A DNA stretch of 13,771 nt, from assembly GCA_022447405.1 (NCBI GenBank), contig JAKVCE010000015.1, positions 3,738 to 17,508 on the forward strand, in the 5' to 3' direction. Each line of letters starts with the position of its first letter. Position 1 is the stretch's first letter. This document shows positions 13,749 to 13,771 of this stretch, in pieces. The position numbers and the translations under genes are program-made. This DNA comes from Planctomycetota bacterium (GTDB lineage: Bacteria > Planctomycetota > UBA1135 > GCA-002686595). Under the pieces are notes generated by a model that searched no databases, was not told where the DNA came from, and saw nothing but the letters and a program-made list of their open reading frames with translations.

Positions 13749-13771
13749 GCCTCTGCCCCCGTGGTCTGGAC
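13745..13771 (-). CDS. C-terminal end of an upstream gene coupled to the ABC ATPase (partial)
   Basis: Reading leftward from the window edge on the minus strand gives eight codons (VQTTGAEA) and then TGA at 13747-13745, overlapping the GTG start of the ABC ATPase gene. The four-base overlap implies another gene in the same operon. In peptide importer operons this would usually be the partner ATPase (OppD/DppD), but eight residues cannot show that. Confidence 0.5.
   Translation of the reverse strand, partial: VQTTGAEA

Noticed and set aside
1..13771. tRNA, rRNA, CRISPR array, insertion sequence or prophage
   Set aside because: The window is nearly all coding. No repeat-spacer pattern, transposase-like protein, terminal inverted repeats or tRNA cloverleaf was seen in the few gaps, the largest being about 108 bases.

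Overview
This is a GC-rich, densely coded stretch (roughly two-thirds GC by eye) of a bacterial chromosome. No mobile elements, RNA genes or CRISPR arrays were seen. The gene content (a ThuA-DUF1080 fusion, a sialate O-acetylesterase-like SASA protein with the long charged helical insert, a secreted FG-GAP/VCBS beta-propeller, a polyferredoxin-TPR fusion, and a DUF3604-like lipoprotein) is the mix typical of Planctomycetota and the wider PVC group. That placement is inferred from gene content alone.

Layout, left to right. (1) Minus strand, running off the left edge: the N-terminal 262 residues of a probable lipoprotein that resembles the front part of DUF3604 proteins. It starts at GTG 786 and may be leaderless. 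(2) Plus-strand operon at 836-5137: an M20 metallopeptidase, a DUF255/YyaL-type thioredoxin-fold protein that may carry a signal peptide, and a class I glutamine amidotransferase. The genes overlap end to end. (3) Plus strand at 5216-6676: a secreted protein with a Big_5 Ig-like domain and seven FG-GAP blades, preceded by a hairpin-rich leader. (4) Minus strand at 6679-8706, convergent with the previous gene: a membrane polyferredoxin with two CxxxC motifs, two 4Fe-4S ferredoxin motifs and a C-terminal TPR tail. (5) Plus-strand operon at 8815-12729, divergent from (4): a secreted ThuA-DUF1080 fusion, an SGNH-hydrolase lipoprotein and a secreted SASA-family esterase. (6) Minus strand, entering from the right edge: an OppF/DppF-type ABC transporter ATPase, coupled to an upstream gene of which only the last eight codons are in the window.

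How the parts may work together. The 8815-12729 operon looks like an extracytoplasmic carbohydrate-processing set: 3-keto-sugar-type chemistry by ThuA/DUF1080 plus two ester-removing enzymes. The 836-5137 operon combines peptide cleavage, a thioredoxin-fold protein and a glutamine amidotransferase, with no obvious single pathway. The peptide-importer ATPase at the right edge is compatible with peptide scavenging, but it belongs to a separate operon.

Notable structure beyond the genes: a similar TA-N3-T box precedes all three plus-strand transcription units; both convergent gene pairs end with stop codons embedded in short palindromes and leave no room for terminators; and the SGNH lipoprotein gene contains an abrupt stretch of about 100 bases of low GC and rare codons. 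I did not find a clearly new multi-gene defence or mobile system. The most novel-looking items are the polyferredoxin-TPR fusion, the ThuA-DUF1080/SGNH/SASA operon, the possibly exported DUF255 protein and the low-GC segment.
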